From a virus: a stretch of DNA of 24,161 nt. Below the pieces are notes generated by a model. It was given only the letters and a program-made list of their open reading frames with translations, searched no databases and was not told the origin of the DNA. Every line of letters starts with the position of its first letter. Position 1 is the first letter of the stretch. Location: positions 1-24,161 of the IMG/VR virus record IMGVR_UViG_3300020281_000127. The stretch is one strand, 5' to 3'. The position numbers and the translations under genes were made by a program. Shown piece by piece: positions 5,412-12,388 of the stretch.

Positions 5412-7550
5412 ATGGCGAAGTATGGAAAAGATTATGATCTAGACGATCAAGAAATAGACACCCAAGAATTAAGCGGAATAATTAAGGCGGAAATGGACGA
5501 CGCCAGGGATTTTATAGATCAAGTAGGAAACGAGAGATCTGAAAATACAGATTATTATTTAGGATCTGAGCCTTACGCGACGAGCGAATTACAATCAGAA
5601 TATATATCAACCGACGTAAGAGATAGCGTATTGTTTATGCTCCCGTCCATAATGCGTACTTTTTTTGGATCTAAAAAAATTGTTGAATTTATACCGCACG
5701 GGCCAGAAGATATTGAGGTCGCAGAACAACAAACAGATTATATAAATTACGTTATCTCACAAAAAAATAATGGTTTCCAGGTTATGTATAACGCGTTCAA
5801 AGACGCCCTGGTTAGAAAATCTGGTTTTGTAAAAGCGTATTACGACGAAGGCCTTACGGTCACAAATCACTCATATACGGGCCTTACACCTACGCAAAGA
5901 GACGCATTGTTAGCGGACGAAGAGATCGAGGTCGTATCAGAAAAAGGCGAAACTATGTCCAGGGAGATCTATGATCCCCAGGAACAAAAAGAAATAACCC
6001 AGGAGATCCCTCTTAGATACGATATGAGGATCCGCAGAGTAAGACGCAACAATAAAGTTTGTATTGACGCAATCCCACCGGAAGAGATCTTGATCGCTAG
6101 AGACGCCAGGACAATAGAGACGGCAAGTTATGTCGCTCATAGAAGGATGATGACAATTAGCGAATTAGTACAAATGGGATACGAATATGACGAGGTTGCC
6201 TCGTTTGCGGGAGGCGGAAACTATATGGATCCAGAAACACAAATTGAGATCCAGGCAAGAAATCCGTTTTCTGATATGTCCGGGCCAGATCGTCCAGACA
6301 ACAACGAGGTATATTACGTCGAGCATTATCTAAATTATGATCTTGATAATGACGGTATCGACGAAAAAATTAAGATCTGCACGATTGGCGAAGGATGTAA
6401 TATTTTAGATGTTGAGCCGTGCGATCATTTACCTATCGTTATGTTTTGTCCGGATCCAGAGCCTCATACAGTTATAGGATCTTGTCCGGCGGATTATCTA
6501 AAACCAATCCAGGCCGCAAAATCTCAAATTATGAGAGATAGCCTGGACAGTTTAGGCCACGCGATATTCCCAAGATACGCAGTAGTCGAGGGCCAGGTTA
6601 ATTTAGAGGATCTAATGAATACAGATATCGGGCAACCGGTAAGGCAAAGAGCGCCTGGCCAGATCCAACCATTGACGACACCTTTTGTCGGCAAGGAGGC
6701 CTTTGGAGTTTTAAATTACCTGGATACTGTAAAGGAAGAGAGAACGGGAATATCAAAAGCAAGTATGGGCCTCAATGCAGACGCTTTACAATCTTCTACA
6801 AAAGCGGCCGTCGTTGGAACTATGAGCGCGGCGCAAGGAAGAATAGAATTAATTTGTCGTCATTTTGCAGAAACGGGCCTCAAGCCTTTATTTAAAATTG
6901 TAAATAACCTGGTTATTAGAAATCAAAATGAGGAAGATGTTTTCAGATTAAATAATAAATTTATTCCGGTAGATCCAAGAGTTTGGGATACCGATAAAGA
7001 TCTCCAGGTAAACGTCGCAATATCAAAAAATAGTGACGACGAAAAAGCGGCCGTCCTGGCGAATGTTTTAGGAAAACAAGAAATGATTTTGAAAGAATTA
7101 GGCCCAGGCAATCCTTTAGTTTCCGGTCAACAATATGCAAACGCTATGAGTAAGTTTATAGAGTTAGCCGGTTTCAAAGACGCACAACAATTTATAAATA
7201 CCGAAGTGCCAGAGCCTAGTCCACCGGCGCCAGAGGATATGAAACCAGATCCTCAAGAATTATTAGCAATGGCGGAAGGCGAGAAGGCAAAAGCAACGGC
7301 CCAAAAAGCAATCGTTGACGCAGAAAACGATCGTTTAAAAATTCTTATGGATGATGATTTCAAACGAGATCAAGCGTCCGCAGACGCTCTCATAAAAATT
7401 ATGGAGTTAAATGCAAAATATGGAACTCAAATAACAATGGCGGAAATAAATGCGTACTTGGAAAGAGATAAAGAAGAAATCAGACAAAGATCTAAACTTG
7501 GAGGAGGAATTGGACAAAATACTCCTGGCGATCAACAAATCCCGCAGTAA
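5412..7550 (+). CDS. Portal protein, P22-like size class
   Basis: This is the dodecameric head-vertex channel through which DNA enters and leaves, 712 residues, close to the length of the P22 portal. The N-terminal half has SVLFMLPSIMRTFFGSKKIVEF and KSGFVKAYYDE, typical of the clip/wing core of podovirus portals. The middle has KPIQAAKSQIMRDSLDSLG followed by GQPVRQRAPGQI and RTGISKASMGLNADAL. The C-terminal 130 residues are a long charged helix (EGEKAKATAQKAIVDAENDR) resembling the barrel or coiled-coil region. It lies four bases after TerL, the usual order. The family call rests on context, length and these motifs. Confidence 0.9.
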   Translation: MAKYGKDYDLDDQEIDTQELSGIIKAEMDDARDFIDQVGNERSENTDYYLGSEPYATSELQSEYISTDVRDSVLFMLPSIMRTFFGSKKIVEFIPHGPEDIEVAEQQTDYINYVISQKNNGFQVMYNAFKDALVRKSGFVKAYYDEGLTVTNHSYTGLTPTQRDALLADEEIEVVSEKGETMSREIYDPQEQKEITQEIPLRYDMRIRRVRRNNKVCIDAIPPEEILIARDARTIETASYVAHRRMMTISELVQMGYEYDEVASFAGGGNYMDPETQIEIQARNPFSDMSGPDRPDNNEVYYVEHYLNYDLDNDGIDEKIKICTIGEGCNILDVEPCDHLPIVMFCPDPEPHTVIGSCPADYLKPIQAAKSQIMRDSLDSLGHAIFPRYAVVEGQVNLEDLMNTDIGQPVRQRAPGQIQPLTTPFVGKEAFGVLNYLDTVKEERTGISKASMGLNADALQSSTKAAVVGTMSAAQGRIELICRHFAETGLKPLFKIVNNLVIRNQNEEDVFRLNNKFIPVDPRVWDTDKDLQVNVAISKNSDDEKAAVLANVLGKQEMILKELGPGNPLVSGQQYANAMSKFIELAGFKDAQQFINTEVPEPSPPAPEDMKPDPQELLAMAEGEKAKATAQKAIVDAENDRLKILMDDDFKRDQASADALIKIMELNAKYGTQITMAEINAYLERDKEEIRQRSKLGGGIGQNTPGDQQIPQ

Positions 7551-7719
7551 AGTTTTTCACTTAGAGGCGGTAGCAAATGATCGATTGTATGTTGGATCTG
7601 AAATTCAAGCCGATAGTTTAGAGGAGGCCGAAAGTTTGATGAAATTGGTTTTTTTTAATTATTTTGTAAATGCAGATGATGTAAAAATTCATTGCATTTC
7701 GGAGAATTGGCTACACTAA
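7510..7719 (+). CDS. Small protein overlapping the portal end, unrecognised
   Basis: I favour a TTG start at 7510 (69 residues), since GGAGG ends six bases upstream; an ATG at 7450 in the same frame would overlap the portal by 101 bases. The protein has the pattern LYVGSEIQADSLEEAESLMKL, a strand followed by a helix with a VxAxSxEEA-like core, then a second strand and helix. A similar stretch (GPIVKANSYEEAQAQARIM) occurs in the gene at 8975-9169, so both may carry the same small domain. The function is unknown. The stop overlaps the next ATG in TAATG. Confidence 0.6.
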   Translation: MDKILLAINKSRSKVFHLEAVANDRLYVGSEIQADSLEEAESLMKLVFFNYFVNADDVKIHCISENWLH

Positions 7720-7982
7720 TGGCGAAAAGAGATCCAAGATTAAAAAGATTGGGCCTAAAAGGTTTTAATAAACCTAAAAGGACGCCAGGACACCCAACGA
7801 AAAGCCACGTTGTATTGGCTAAAGAAGGATCCAAAACCAAAACTATCCGGTTTGGCCAACAAGGAGTATCCGGAGATCGTAAAATGACAAAACGCGCTAA
7901 ATCTTTTAAGGCCAGGCACGGAAAAAATATTGCAAAAGGCAAAATGAGCGCGGCTTATTGGGCCAACAAAGTGAAATGGTAA
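7719..7982 (+). CDS. Basic DUF5872-like protein
   Basis: This encodes 87 residues from ATG at 7719, overlapping the TAA of the gene before it. An upstream start at 7692 in frame is possible but lacks support. The protein is strongly basic. It carries LGLKGFNKPKRTPGHPTKSH (residues about 12-31), FGQQGVSGDRKMT and KSFKARHGKNIAKGKMSAAY near the C-terminus. I recall this pattern as the DUF5872 family seen in marine phages and in algal giant viruses; this is from memory and not a search. The biochemical role is unknown. It heads a run of four basic proteins between portal and holin. Confidence 0.75.
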   Translation: MAKRDPRLKRLGLKGFNKPKRTPGHPTKSHVVLAKEGSKTKTIRFGQQGVSGDRKMTKRAKSFKARHGKNIAKGKMSAAYWANKVKW

Positions 7983-8013
7983 TATGCAATCGAAATTTAA
8001 AAGAGGATTAGAA

Positions 8014-8238
8014 ATGAAAAAGACCAGGGCAAAAAGAAAATTTGCAAAAGTGCCTAAGACTTCCGGAGGTGTTCCAAAAAAATATGTATCTGGAGCAAAA
8101 AATAAAAAATCCAGGGAGGCCGAAATCAAAAAGACGGCTAAGTTATACAAAAAAGGAAAGCTAACGCCGTCAATGATGAATAAAATTACTAAAATGAGGA
8201 GCAAAAGTGCCAAAAAAAGCAGTAAGAAAAAAAAGTAG
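8014..8238 (+). CDS. Lysine-rich small protein
   Basis: I choose ATG 8014 (74 residues) because AGAGGA lies seven bases before it; the ATG at 7984 has no ribosome site. About 41 percent of residues are Lys or Arg (30 of 74 by my count). It includes VPKKYVSGAKNKKSREAEIK in the middle and a lysine tail KSSKKKK at the C-terminus. It is likely to bind DNA or RNA or to be packaged with the genome, but no catalytic motif is present. It resembles basic proteins that accompany the DUF5872-like gene in other marine phages, as far as I recall. Confidence 0.7.
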   Translation: MKKTRAKRKFAKVPKTSGGVPKKYVSGAKNKKSREAEIKKTAKLYKKGKLTPSMMNKITKMRSKSAKKSSKKKK

Positions 8239-8479
8239 CGGTAGCAGTAGCGAAACTACTCTTAAAAAATATTCGAAACAATACAACGTACCCGTTGGCA
8301 TACTTCGCCAGGTTGTGAAGAGAGGCAAAGGGGCGTATTTTTCGAGTGGATCTCGTCCAGGACAAACTCCAACATCTTGGGGCCTGGCCAGGGCGCGATC
8401 GTTTGCGAGTGGATCCGGGGGCGCAAGAAAAGCGGACGCGGATCTTTGGAAAAAAGTAAAAGCCAGAAGGAGGAAATAA
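8207..8479 (+). CDS. Basic DUF5824-like protein
   Basis: This encodes 90 residues from a GTG start at 8207, with GAGGAG six bases upstream and a 32-base overlap with the gene before. The core is YNVPVGILRQVVKRGKGAYF, then SRPGQTPTSWGLARARSFASG and ADADLWKKVK. That pattern (a helix, RGxGA, RPGxTxxxWGxARxxSF) matches the family I remember as DUF5824, found in marine phages and algal viruses. The N-terminus is a Lys/Ser-rich tail. The function is unknown. Its TAA overlaps the ATG of the 27-residue gene that follows. Confidence 0.7.
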   Translation: MPKKAVRKKSSGSSSETTLKKYSKQYNVPVGILRQVVKRGKGAYFSSGSRPGQTPTSWGLARARSFASGSGGARKADADLWKKVKARRRK

Positions 8480-8562
8480 TGCCAAAAGGTATCGGAACTT
8501 ATGGATCTAAACGTGGAAGGCCACCAAAGAAAAATAAGAAAAAGAAAAAAGGAAAGAAGTAA
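8479..8562 (+). CDS. 27-residue AT-hook miniprotein
   Basis: A strong AAGGAGG lies five bases before ATG 8479. The frame is 27 codons long and ends in a TAA that overlaps the holin ATG. The sequence begins MPKGIGTYGS and continues KRGRPPKK followed by a lysine-rich tail. RGRP flanked by basic residues is the core of the AT-hook, which binds the minor groove of AT-rich DNA. Half the residues are Lys or Arg. The excellent ribosome site and the tight overlaps show that it is translated. It may condense phage DNA or act on host chromatin; that is inference. Confidence 0.75.
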   Translation: MPKGIGTYGSKRGRPPKKNKKKKKGKK

Positions 8563-8978
8563 TGTTGGAACAATTAATAAAACCGGCGTCGGATATTATC
8601 GGTAAGTTTGTAAAGGATAAAGATCTACAAGCAAAACTAGATCACGAATTACAAACTTTATTTCATCAAGCCAATATGGCCCAGATTGAGATCTTAAAAG
8701 AGGACGCTAAATCTAAAAATTGGTTTCAAAATTCGTGGAGGCCCTCGGTAGGTTGGATCTGTTCAATCGCCCTGGGCGTTCATTTTATAATTTTGCCCCT
8801 GGCGGAATGGGCCGCAAGATTGTCAGGTATAAATGTAGATCTTCCAGAATTTGATTTTACTCAATTATCAACAATCTTAATGGCTATGTTAGGAATGTCT
8901 GGCCTTAGATCCTATGACAAATCAAACTTACTAAAAGAAAAAACAAAAGTAGCTAAAGAGATAATAGATCCTAGATGA
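8562..8978 (+). CDS. Holin, GTA-type 3TM family
   Basis: This 138-residue protein should form the membrane lesions that trigger lysis and release the endolysin. It matches the pattern of the three-TM holin family first named from gene transfer agents: an amphipathic N-terminal helix ending HQANMAQIEILKEDAK (35-50), then the conserved WRPSVGWICSIALGVHFII (59-77) starting a membrane segment. A further membrane segment runs over about 100-115, followed by GMSGLRSYDK at 111-120. The WRPxVGW and GLRxYxK signatures are the strongest evidence. The endolysin lies two genes downstream. Confidence 0.9.
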   Translation: MLEQLIKPASDIIGKFVKDKDLQAKLDHELQTLFHQANMAQIEILKEDAKSKNWFQNSWRPSVGWICSIALGVHFIILPLAEWAARLSGINVDLPEFDFTQLSTILMAMLGMSGLRSYDKSNLLKEKTKVAKEIIDPR

Positions 8979-9169
8979 AAATGTACTTATCAGAAATAGT
9001 ATGCGTTTGCTCTCAAGGAGACGAGCATTTATTTTCTGGGCCAATAGTCAAAGCGAATAGTTATGAAGAGGCCCAGGCACAAGCAAGGATAATGAATAAG
9101 GATCTATATATCGTCGGAGAATACTTTGGAAATCTAGGAGCGGAATATGAACACCTGGGAGTTTCCTAA
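8975..9169 (+). CDS. Small protein between holin and endolysin, unrecognised
   Basis: This encodes 64 residues. It overlaps the holin by four bases (ATGA) and the endolysin by 23, so it is co-translated with the lysis genes. An N-terminal strand (MYLSEIVCVCSQGD) is followed by SGPIVKANSYEEAQAQARIM and DLYIVGEYFG. The central part resembles the gene at 7510-7719 (ADSLEEAES), suggesting a shared small alpha/beta domain. Two cysteines lie near residues 10 and 12. The function is unknown; its place suggests a link to lysis, perhaps as an antiholin or endolysin partner. Confidence 0.65.
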   Translation: MKMYLSEIVCVCSQGDEHLFSGPIVKANSYEEAQAQARIMNKDLYIVGEYFGNLGAEYEHLGVS

Positions 9170-9524
9170 TTTTTCTGAAAAAGAATTCGCTTGTCGTCAT
9201 TGCGGCAAATGCGAAATGGATCTTGATTTTGTAGCCAAACTGCAAGAACTTAGATCCAAGGTAGATCTACCAATGAAGATCTCTTCTGGATATAGATGTA
9301 AAGATCATCCGGTAGAGGCAAAAAAAAGCGCTCCAGGAACGCATAACGAGGGCGTAGCGGCCGATATATTGTGTTTTGGATCTAATGCCCATAAAATTTT
9401 GAGTATGGCTTTAGAACTTAAATTTCAAGGAATAGGAGTTAATATGAAGGGAGATCGTAATTCCAGGTTTATTCATTTAGATATGAGTAAGAAAAAATCT
9501 AGGCCTACGATTTGGAGTTATTGA
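9147..9524 (+). CDS. Endolysin, M15-type zinc peptidase
   Basis: This 125-residue enzyme should cleave peptide bonds in the peptidoglycan cross-links. The pattern is that of the small M15 peptidases (Peptidase_M15_3 type): KEFACRHCGKCEM near the N-terminus, ISSGYRCKDHP at 45-55, then GTHNEGVAADI at 64-74 and FIHLDM at 108-113. The zinc ligands are expected to be H66, D73 and H110. The protein ends RPTIWSY, as is common in the family. There is no signal peptide, so it depends on the holin at 8562. The start overlaps the previous gene. Confidence 0.9.
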   Translation: MNTWEFPNFSEKEFACRHCGKCEMDLDFVAKLQELRSKVDLPMKISSGYRCKDHPVEAKKSAPGTHNEGVAADILCFGSNAHKILSMALELKFQGIGVNMKGDRNSRFIHLDMSKKKSRPTIWSY

Positions 9525-9525
9525 T

Positions 9526-9765
9526 ATGGAATTGTCGCCCTGGCTAATTTGGAACGTTATACTTACTTTGGTTTATGCGCCATTGATATATGGCATTAGA
9601 CAGAACGTAAATGAAATAAAACGGATTGATATTTTGCTTAATAAAACCAGGGAAGAAGTGTCAAAAGAGTATGTCTCTAAAGTAGATCTAGAAAGAGATA
9701 TGGATAGATTACTCTCTCGTTTTGACAAGTTAGAAGAGAAATTGGATCAAATATTAAATGGATAA
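9526..9765 (+). CDS. Membrane-anchored coiled-coil protein, possible inner-membrane spanin
   Basis: This encodes 79 residues. A hydrophobic segment at about residues 5-23 (PWLIWNVILTLVYAPLIYG) is followed by a charged coiled-coil-like stretch to the C-terminus (NEIKRIDILLNKTREEV, then DMDRLLSRFDKLEEKLDQIL). This is the topology of i-spanins such as Rz, and it directly follows the endolysin. I see no lipoprotein partner (o-spanin) nested in or after it, so the role is uncertain. The gene at 20599 has the same layout. Confidence 0.65.
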   Translation: MELSPWLIWNVILTLVYAPLIYGIRQNVNEIKRIDILLNKTREEVSKEYVSKVDLERDMDRLLSRFDKLEEKLDQILNG

Positions 9766-9778
9766 GCAAAAGGACATA

Positions 9779-10024
9779 ATGGACGGCCACGAGGCCGAAA
9801 TGATTTTAAATAGCCAGGTTTTTAAAAAGGCTTTTACTGATTACAAAAATCAGTTAATACAGAATTGGGAAACAACACCGGCAAAGGATCTCGAAACTCG
9901 AGAAAACATTTACCGGGCAATTAAGATCTTACCAGAGATCGAAAAACATTTAAGGATAGCCGTCGAAAAAGGGAAAATATTGTCGAAAGATTTTAAATCT
10001 TTCAATGATGTTTTTAAAAAATAA
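9779..10024 (+). CDS. Small conserved phage protein near the scaffold gene
   Basis: I place the start at ATG 9779 (81 residues), where AAAGGA lies six bases upstream; an ATG at 9758 in frame has no ribosome site and would overlap the previous gene. The protein is helical: EMILNSQVFKKAFTDYKNQL, then TPAKDLETRENIYRAI and EIEKHLRIAVEKGKI. I know this layout (a short helix, ENWExT, RExxxRxxK, ExHLxxxxxxGK) from small proteins placed beside portal and scaffold genes in many podoviruses. It may be a head-assembly accessory; no activity is known to me. Confidence 0.7.
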   Translation: MDGHEAEMILNSQVFKKAFTDYKNQLIQNWETTPAKDLETRENIYRAIKILPEIEKHLRIAVEKGKILSKDFKSFNDVFKK

Positions 10025-10033
10025 TTTGTAGCA

Positions 10034-10064
10034 TTGAACAATCTAGATTGTTCGGTGTTATAAT
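10034..10064 (+). promoter_or_regulatory. Promoter with 18-bp palindromic operator before the scaffold/capsid genes
   Basis: GAACAATCTAGATTGTTC at 10036-10053 is a perfect 18-bp palindrome. It overlaps a possible -35 box, TTGAAC (10034-10039), and is followed by a consensus -10 box TATAAT at 10059-10064. The spacer is 19 bases (18 if TGAACA is used), slightly long, which is common in regulated promoters. It lies in the only sizeable gap between the lysis and capsid genes. A regulator binding here would control the most highly expressed structural genes. The sequence differs from the ATAGT/ACTAT dyads. Confidence 0.6.
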
Positions 10065-10084
10065 CAGAAAACGGAGTGTGGAAT

Positions 10085-11089
10085 ATGTCCAACAACGAAA
10101 ATGAGAATGGATCTCTAACCCCAATACAAAGTGTTGAAAACGCTTTCCTAGACGCTCTTACCCCCGAAGAGGAAAAGCAAGAAGTCCAGGAGACGGAGGC
10201 AACCGAGATAGCCGAGGAAGAAACCGAGTCAGAAATTCCGGAAGAGGAAACTCTCGAGGAAGGCGAGGAAGAAACCGAGGAGCAATCTGATGAAGTAGAA
10301 ACGGAAGATGATGAAGAAGAGGAGCCGGAACTCTATGCCGTCAAAATTGACGGCCAGGATTACCAGGTATCCCTCGAAGAATTAAAGTCTGGATACTCAC
10401 GTCAAAAAGATTATACGAGAAAAACTCAAGAGTTAGCGGAGTTAAGGAAGGTCACGGAAAGTCAGGGCCAGGATCTTAACGCAAAGCTAAATGAGATCTC
10501 GGAGGAAAAGGCGCTATATAGCGAACTATTACCGAAAATGAAGGCTATGATTAACAATAACCTTCGAGAAGAGCCAGATTGGCAATATTTGATCGATAAC
10601 CAACCTCAAGAATATATGAGGGAAAAAAGAAAATGGGATCAAATGCAAGAAACTTTGAAGTTTGCCGACGCGGAAATGGAACGTCTTAAACAAGAAGATC
10701 TCCAGGCCCAACAAGTCGAAAGACAAAGGCAAATTTTAGAGGGCCAGAAACTAATTTCTGAGAAATTACCTTCTTGGAATGATGTAAAGGTGGCCCAGGA
10801 CGAGGCGCAAAGTATGGCGCTTTATGCAAAAGAGGATCTTGGATTTACCGCAGAAGAGTTATCGCAAATCTCAGACGGTAGGCTTGTTCTACTTCTTAGA
10901 GACGCCTGGCAATTTAGTAAAACTAAAAAAGCCAGATCTAGGAAACCAAAAGAGGCCCCGGCTAGAGTAGCTAAACCAGGCAATTCTACAAAGATTAAAA
11001 GTAATAAACCGCTAAATGACGCCAAGGCGAGACTGAGGAAGAGCGGCAAAACAAGTGACGCGGCCGCAGTCTTTGAAAAATTAATCTAA
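10085..11089 (+). CDS. Scaffolding protein
   Basis: This is the internal scaffold that directs capsid shell assembly, 334 residues from ATG 10085; GGAG eight bases upstream supports this start over a GTG at 10076. Residues about 25-85 are an extremely acidic, disordered Glu-rich stretch. There follow YAVKIDGQDYQVSLEELKSG and YSRQKDYTRKTQELAELRK, the typical scaffold motif of podoviruses. Long charged coiled coils run through the middle. The C-terminus is basic (KARLRKSGKTSDAAAVFEKL), as expected for the part that binds the capsid protein. It directly precedes the major capsid gene. No prohead protease is visible in the window. Confidence 0.9.
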   Translation: MSNNENENGSLTPIQSVENAFLDALTPEEEKQEVQETEATEIAEEETESEIPEEETLEEGEEETEEQSDEVETEDDEEEEPELYAVKIDGQDYQVSLEELKSGYSRQKDYTRKTQELAELRKVTESQGQDLNAKLNEISEEKALYSELLPKMKAMINNNLREEPDWQYLIDNQPQEYMREKRKWDQMQETLKFADAEMERLKQEDLQAQQVERQRQILEGQKLISEKLPSWNDVKVAQDEAQSMALYAKEDLGFTAEELSQISDGRLVLLLRDAWQFSKTKKARSRKPKEAPARVAKPGNSTKIKSNKPLNDAKARLRKSGKTSDAAAVFEKLI

Positions 11090-11117
11090 CTAAACTTTTC
11101 GTAAGGAGGAAAGTAAA

Positions 11118-12059
11118 ATGGCTAAAATTAGCAACGCGTTTACGACGTACGACGCCCAGGCAAATAGGGAAGAAATTTCGGATCTAATTGCAAATATAGA
11201 TCCAAGTGCAACGCCTTTTATGTCTGCGCTAGGCACGAAAAACGTAAACAACACAACTTTTGATTGGCAAACTGAGAGCCTTCCAACTGTAAGTGCAACC
11301 GGAGAACTTGAAGGTTTTGAAATAACTAGAGAGGCCTCTACACCTACTGTTAGAGAGAGCAACGTGTGTCAAATCAATTCAATTAACGCAACTGTATCTG
11401 GATCTCAGAACGCGGTTGACGCAGTAGGCAAAAGGTCAGAAATGGCTCATCAACTAGCGATTATGTCTAAAGCATTAAAAAGAAATATGGAAACTGCTTT
11501 ATGTCAAAACCAGGCTAAAAATGCCGGGAACGCTACTACTGCAAGAGCAACCAGATCTTTTGAGGCCTGGGTATCAACTAACGTAAGCAGAGGAACGGGA
11601 GGATCCAACGGATCCGCAAGTGCCGCCGCTACGGACGCCACTAACGCTAACAGACGTGCGCTAACTGAGGCATTGTTAAAAGGTGTTCTGCAAAGTATGT
11701 TTACAAACGGAGCAGAGCCAAACTTGGCAATCGCCGGGCCGGTTAATAAGCAAGTAATTTCTGGCTTTACCGGTAGAGCAAACACTAGAGCAACTGTTGA
11801 CGCCGGTACTATTTCAAGTAGTGTCAGTATCTACGCTTCGGATTTTGGAGAACTCCAAATCATACCTTCAAACAGATCTAGAGACAGATCTCTTTTATTG
11901 GTAGATCCGGAATATGCGAAAGTGTGTTTCTTGAGAAACTTCTCGACGGTTGATATCTCAACAATCGGAGACGCGGAAACTAAAATGCTTGTAGCCGAAT
12001 ACGGCTTAGAAGTATCGAACGAGGCCGCTCACGGTATTGTTGCAGACTTAACTACTTAA
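11118..12059 (+). CDS. Major capsid protein, SU10 type
   Basis: This is the HK97-fold shell protein, 313 residues, with a strong AAGGAGG before the ATG. The N-terminal part (REEISDLIANIDPSATPFMS near residues 17-36) and TFDWQTESLPTVSATGELEG match what I know of the SU10/DUF5309 capsid group. That group has a short N-arm and no cleaved delta domain. AIMSKALKRNMETALCQNQ (about 114-132) is the spine-helix region. The C-terminal part ends with KMLVAEYGLEVSNEAAHGIV. It lies between the scaffold and a hairpin at 12068, which may reduce read-through and give this gene the highest dose. Confidence 0.9.
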   Translation: MAKISNAFTTYDAQANREEISDLIANIDPSATPFMSALGTKNVNNTTFDWQTESLPTVSATGELEGFEITREASTPTVRESNVCQINSINATVSGSQNAVDAVGKRSEMAHQLAIMSKALKRNMETALCQNQAKNAGNATTARATRSFEAWVSTNVSRGTGGSNGSASAAATDATNANRRALTEALLKGVLQSMFTNGAEPNLAIAGPVNKQVISGFTGRANTRATVDAGTISSSVSIYASDFGELQIIPSNRSRDRSLLLVDPEYAKVCFLRNFSTVDISTIGDAETKMLVAEYGLEVSNEAAHGIVADLTT

Positions 12060-12067
12060 TGATTTAC

Positions 12068-12096
12068 GGAGGGCCGTTTAGGCCCTCCAATCTTTA
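12068..12096 (+). terminator. Hairpin directly after the major capsid gene
   Basis: GGAGGGCC (12068-12075) and GGCCCTCC (12081-12088) form a perfect 8-bp GC-rich stem with a GTTTA loop, nine bases after the stop codon. The tail AATCTTTAAG is only partly T-rich. It is best read as a partial terminator or an mRNA-stabilising hairpin that sets capsid expression above the genes that follow. Confidence 0.6.
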
Positions 12097-12098
12097 AG

Positions 12099-12386
12099 AT
12101 GAAGAGTACTCTTATAGCAAATAAATCTGGCCTAGTTTCTCAGTTTATAACTGAGGACGACGCCGGATATTTAAAAACAACGCAAGATGTTTCTAAAACT
12201 ATTGAATATACGAAACACCTGGCGGAGCAAAATCCTAGTAAAGATTTTCGACACGTTGCAGAAGTACCGTTGGTTATATGGGAAAAGGCCGTGCAAGAAG
12301 GTTGGCACAAAGATCGCGCTCAATGGAAAAAATGGCTTAATGATCCAAATAATAAAATGTTTAGATCTTGGCCAGGTAAGGTTTAA
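12099..12386 (+). CDS. Conserved small head-region protein
   Basis: This encodes 95 residues from ATG 12099. The ribosome site is weak, so the exact start is uncertain. The C-terminal half contains DFRHVAEVPLVIWEKAVQEG, then WKKWLNDPNNKMFRSWPGKV at the end. This tail is one I recognise as conserved between capsid and adaptor genes of podoviruses, but I know no tested function. The position suggests a head-completion or head-to-tail role. It is separated from the capsid gene by the hairpin at 12068 and is two bases from the adaptor gene. Confidence 0.75.
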   Translation: MKSTLIANKSGLVSQFITEDDAGYLKTTQDVSKTIEYTKHLAEQNPSKDFRHVAEVPLVIWEKAVQEGWHKDRAQWKKWLNDPNNKMFRSWPGKV

Positions 12387-12388
12387 AT

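Noticed and set aside
7755-8213. Open frame of 152 codons on the minus strand, hydrophobic and Phe-rich
   Set aside because: The Phe and Leu richness is the mirror of the Lys-rich genes on the plus strand (AAA and AAG read as TTT and CTT), so it is an artefact.
8377-8478. Upstream extension of the 27-residue gene to 61 codons
   Set aside because: It would lie within the basic DUF5824-like gene in another frame and lacks a ribosome site, while ATG 8479 has AAGGAGG five bases before it.
10036-10053. LexA/SOS box
   Set aside because: GAAC and GTTC are present but 10 bases apart in inverted order; the alphaproteobacterial box is a direct GTTC-N7-GTTC and the Gram-positive one has a 4-base spacer.
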